NCBI GenBank assembly: GCA_017508825.1
Contig: JAFWRC010000183.1
Span: 1 to 52,451, forward strand
DNA: 52,451 nucleotides
Reading direction: 5' to 3'
Origin: Lachnospiraceae bacterium
GTDB lineage: Bacteria > Bacillota > Clostridia > Lachnospirales > Lachnospiraceae
The notes beneath the pieces were generated by a model, which saw only the letters and a list, made by a program, of their open reading frames with translations, was not told the origin of the DNA and did no database searches. The first letter of the stretch is position 1. Every line of letters starts with the position of its first letter. Shown here in pieces: positions 50,437 to 52,451 of this stretch. A program made the position numbers and the translations under genes.

Positions 50437-50745
50437 ATGGCTAAAACTGCTAATGTCCTTGCACGAATAGAGCCCGAAGTAAAAGAAGAAGCTGAAAGCA
50501 TTTTAAACCAGATCGGAGTACCTTCATCTGTAGTTATAAATATGCTTTATAAACAGATCATTTATACAAGAGGGATACCCTTTGCCCTGACACTAAATCA
50601 CGAACCGGTTTCCCGTGAAGAAATGACGGACCGGGAATTTGATTCTATGATCGAAACAGGCCTGGCACAGGCAAAGGCCGGTAAGGGTCGTTCAACCTCC
50701 GATGTTGCTAAAAGCATTAAGAAAAAAATTAAGGAGTGGAAGTAA
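50437..50745 (+). CDS. RelB/DinJ-type antitoxin
   Basis: 102 aa. The N-terminal ribbon-helix-helix NVLARIEPEVKEEAESILNQIG and PSSVVINMLYKQI (about 5-45) is the RelB/DinJ DNA-binding and dimer domain. GIPFALTLN and the charged C-terminus that wraps the toxin follow. GAAGGTG precedes ATG at 50437. The stop overlaps the toxin ATG (TAATG). Confidence 0.92.
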   Translation: MAKTANVLARIEPEVKEEAESILNQIGVPSSVVINMLYKQIIYTRGIPFALTLNHEPVSREEMTDREFDSMIETGLAQAKAGKGRSTSDVAKSIKKKIKEWK

Positions 50746-51080
50746 TGAATGTATTTGAAGTTACTATCACACCGCAGGCAGAATCCCAGTTAGAAAACAT
50801 CGCTCACTATATTGCATCAGAACTAAAAGATCCTGATGCTGCTGAAAACCTTGTTGATGATATCATCGATGCAGTGGAAGGATTGTCCCATAACCCGGAG
50901 AAATATCATCCCATCGATGAGGAGCCCTGGGGCTCTCAGGGTGTAAGAAAGATCCATATAAAGAACTATTATGCATACTTTGGGATAGATATTGAGAATG
51001 CTACTGTATGGATCATAGCGATTGTTTATGCCAAAAGAGACCAGAAGAAATTCTTATCTTCGTTGAATAATCAATCATAG
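50745..51080 (+). CDS. RelE/ParE-family toxin
   Basis: 111 aa, single-domain fold. Residues typical of the family are FEVTITPQAESQLENIAHYIASEL, ENLVDDIIDAVEGLSHNPEKYHPI and VRKIHIKNYYAYFGIDIENATVWIIAIVYAKRD. The ParE-like layout (long helical hairpin) makes gyrase inhibition possible, but RelE-like mRNA cutting cannot be excluded. Coupled to the antitoxin through TAATG. Likely stabilises the element in the host. Confidence 0.9.
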   Translation: MNVFEVTITPQAESQLENIAHYIASELKDPDAAENLVDDIIDAVEGLSHNPEKYHPIDEEPWGSQGVRKIHIKNYYAYFGIDIENATVWIIAIVYAKRDQKKFLSSLNNQS

Positions 51081-51165
51081 CCTCGACTGCCGCTCCGTTT
51101 TCTTCGATCTCATCCTTCAACAGGTAGTCGGTGCTATACTCCATATTCTAAACTCATAAGCAATC

Positions 51166-51201
51166 AAATAAGAGCATAGCCATAATCCTATGCTCTTATT
51201 T
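51166..51201. terminator. Bidirectional terminator after the toxin gene
   Basis: A perfect 14-bp stem, AAATAAGAGCATAG and CTATGCTCTTATTT, with an 8-base loop. It also guards the element from transcription starting at the orphan promoter in the right att site. 51081-51532 otherwise holds only att and repeat sequences. Confidence 0.85.
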
Positions 51202-51254
51202 CAATACTCATATATTGGAACCTCTATCTACCTGCAACAAAAATTGATGTTTCC

Positions 51255-51284
51255 GATTTTTTCTAACTTTTTTCTAACTTTTAG
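51255..51284. repeat. Right integrase arm-type repeats
   Basis: TTTTTTCTAAC twice, 11 bases apart, then TTTTAGC. It matches the pair at 40815-40845 in orientation and sequence. It lies about 105 bases inside the right att copy. Confidence 0.7.
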
Positions 51285-51388
51285 CGGAAAAACTGTGACA
51301 TTTTATACCAGGATATGCTATGTTCAAAAGGCTTGAAATCCCTAAAAACATTGAATATTAGCCATTTTCGGATAAACCCCTCATCTTT

Positions 51389-51430
51389 TACCGATGTACT
51401 AATCCTGCATCTCTAGAAGCCCTATTTTAC
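51389..51430. repeat. Right attachment site (second copy of tRNA 5' end)
   Basis: 51389-51410 equals 40755-40776. TCTAGAAGCCCTATTTTAC after it matches the left copy with three differences. The rest of the tRNA is absent here, so this copy is not a tRNA gene. Confidence 0.9.
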
Positions 51431-51452
51431 ACGGCTTCCGGGGTACTGTCAA
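51424..51452 (-). promoter_or_regulatory. Orphan tRNA promoter at the right att site
   Basis: On the minus strand TTGACA (51447-51452), 17 bases, TAAAAT (51424-51429), leading into the first 19 tRNA bases and then the element end. It parallels the promoter at 40789-40817. Confidence 0.82.
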
Positions 51453-51458
51453 GGGAAA

Positions 51459-51491
51459 TGGACAATTTTTGGACAAGATTTGGACAATCCA
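51459..51491. repeat. Arm-type repeats beside the second integrase: TGGACA, 11-bp period
   Basis: TGGACA at 51459, 51470 and 51481. They stand between the right att copy and the second integrase in the same relation as the CTAAC repeats to the first integrase. Confidence 0.75.
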
Positions 51492-51532
51492 TATGATTTT
51501 TTTCCGCTTTCTCGCCCAAAAATCCCCCCTTA

Positions 51533-52451
51533 CTATGACACCAACATAAACTTTTTCATTTCCATCATAGACTGCTCTTCCGTCGTATGAACATACCTGT
51601 TCATAGTGAAAGAAACGTCGCTATGTCCCAACCACTCCTGAACCGTCTTCGGGGCAATCCCACTCTCGATCGCTCTCGTGGCAAAAGTATGCCGCAAGAC
51701 ATGACAGGTCAGCTGCTTTTCAAAATGCATCCGTTTCTTGATCGCCGCAAGACTCCGGTTATAGACCGCATCTAAAGTCGGCAGTCCGTCCTCCTTAAGA
51801 AAGATCGTTCCAACTTTGGTAAACTCCGTCATCTTAATACACTTAAGCGGCGTCCTCTTCACACGAAGCAATGTTTCATAAGCCAACGGATTAAGCGGGA
51901 TCGTTCTCTTGCCCTTTTTGGTCTTCGGCGGATTCGTATGAAAAGTCTTGGTCTCCTGATTATAATATACCGACCGGTTCACAAACAGGGTTCCTGCATC
52001 AAAATCAATATCCGACCAACGTAGTCCTGCCAGTTCCCCGTATCTGATTCCGGTATTTAACATCAGAACAAACGCATTATAATGAACACTCTTTTCAGCT
52101 TCCTCCATGAAGGCCTTGTGCTCTTCCCTGTCAAGCGGATCTACTTCCTTCGGTTCCCGTTTGGGCATTTCCAGTTCCAGCTCTTCCATAGGATTGCTTC
52201 GAATAAGCCTTCTGACTCTGGCGTGCTTGAACATATTGCTCATCACATACATTGTCTTGTTCAAGGTGCTTTTCGCGACTCCACTCCTGACTGCCTTCTC
52301 CCATACCATATCAATATGGTACGTCAGCACTTCCCTTACAAGCATCTTCCCCAGAAAAGGTTTAATACGACGATTTTAATTTTAATGATATACACGGATC
52401 GCATTATAACGAAGCTCTTTATCAATCTTCCATTGGATCCAGGTATCAAAA
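51533..52451 (-). pseudogene. Second tyrosine integrase, broken by two in-frame stops, cut by window edge
   Basis: The intact C-terminal 270 codons (from ATG 52345) hold the core and catalytic domains: TGIRYGEL, HVLRHTFATR, GHSDVSFTMN and the tyrosine in RYVHTTEEQ. Upstream the same frame continues with WIQWKIDKELRYNAIRVYH, then TAA at 52382-52384 and 52376-52378, then NRRIKPFLGKMLVREV. This aligns with the first integrase (YNTIRIYRCRYEHRIQSYIG), so the stops interrupt a once-complete gene. Single A-to-T changes in AAA codons would explain both. The start lies beyond the window. Confidence 0.8.

Larger units (their letters stand above)
40755..51430. mobile_element. Integrative mobilizable element, about 10.6 kb, in tRNA-Gly
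   Basis: The element is bounded by the 22-base direct repeats at 40755 and 51389. Minus-strand genes from the left are int, xis, vapE, CHC2 primase, mobL relaxase and an accessory gene. An oriT-like site and repeat arrays follow, then cargo (DUF6273, ABC permease fragment, ABC ATPase, GntR) and a plus-strand toxin-antitoxin pair. No type IV secretion genes are present, so transfer would need a helper element. The internal order is that of MobQ-type mobilizable elements. Insertion at a tRNA 5' end, not 3' end, is unusual. Confidence 0.88.

Noticed and set aside
51013-51144. 43-aa minus-strand ORF starting MEYSTDYLLKDEI
   Set aside because: It lacks a Shine-Dalgarno sequence and lies antisense to the end of the toxin gene, so it is too weak to call.

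Overview
The window looks like a chromosomal segment of a Clostridia-class Firmicute, most probably a Lachnospiraceae gut bacterium. Supporting signs are gene families typical of that group (DUF1836, DUF4869, DUF6273, a TTG-started S20 gene), strong AGGAGG ribosome binding sites, TTGACA-N17-TATAAT promoters, a lysine riboswitch before dapA and a threonine T-box before thrS. Taxonomy is inferred from content only.

Positions 1-40.7 kb are core chromosome, mostly on the minus strand. 1-11.7 kb holds a DPM1-like glycosyltransferase, pilT, and the run lepA > hemW > three tandem paralogous membrane proteins (about 700 aa each, GT-C-like). 11.9-14.8 kb holds rpsT, two small uncharacterised genes, a degenerate LytM-like protein and a cold-shock gene. 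14.8-18.5 kb holds an isolated eukaryotic-type hisA and a dapA > glycosyltransferase > dapB operon under a lysine riboswitch. 18.6-24.2 kb holds typA and an ilvE > SMR > SMR > GT-C-like operon. 24.2-29.4 kb holds mgtE > thyA > folA > DUF4869 > P-loop protein, plus a 35-aa upstream ORF and a YigZ-family gene. 29.5-38.3 kb holds a class A PBP, an SH3 protein, a zinc-ribbon protein, a PAS sensor, pepD, and infC-rpmI-rplT with its leader (infC starts at AUU). thrS with its T-box and a tRNA-Gly(CCC) follow.

From 40,755 to about 51,430 lies an integrated mobilizable element of about 10.6 kb inserted in the 5' end of the tRNA-Gly gene. It carries a tyrosine integrase, an excisionase, VapE-like and CHC2-zinc-finger replication genes, a MobA/MobL relaxase with an accessory protein, and an oriT-like site resembling the RSF1010/MobQ type. 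Its cargo is a GntR/ABC module, a DUF6273 protein and a RelBE/ParE-type toxin-antitoxin pair. A 600-bp intergenic stretch contains four different arrays of direct repeats, nearly all with an 11-bp period. Both ends carry the same tRNA promoter plus tRNA 5' end, and arm-type repeats flank the integrase side and the far end. Just beyond the right att copy lies a second, related integrase broken by two in-frame TAA codons, which suggests a tandem or older element in the same site.

A theme of the core part is lipid-linked sugar chemistry: two DPM1-like synthases, four GT-C-like membrane proteins and a paired SMR transporter could work together to glycosylate the envelope. That link is inference. 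The candidates most worth following as undescribed systems are the DUF4869/P-loop pair, the 11-bp repeat cluster beside oriT, and the tandem GT-C-like genes.
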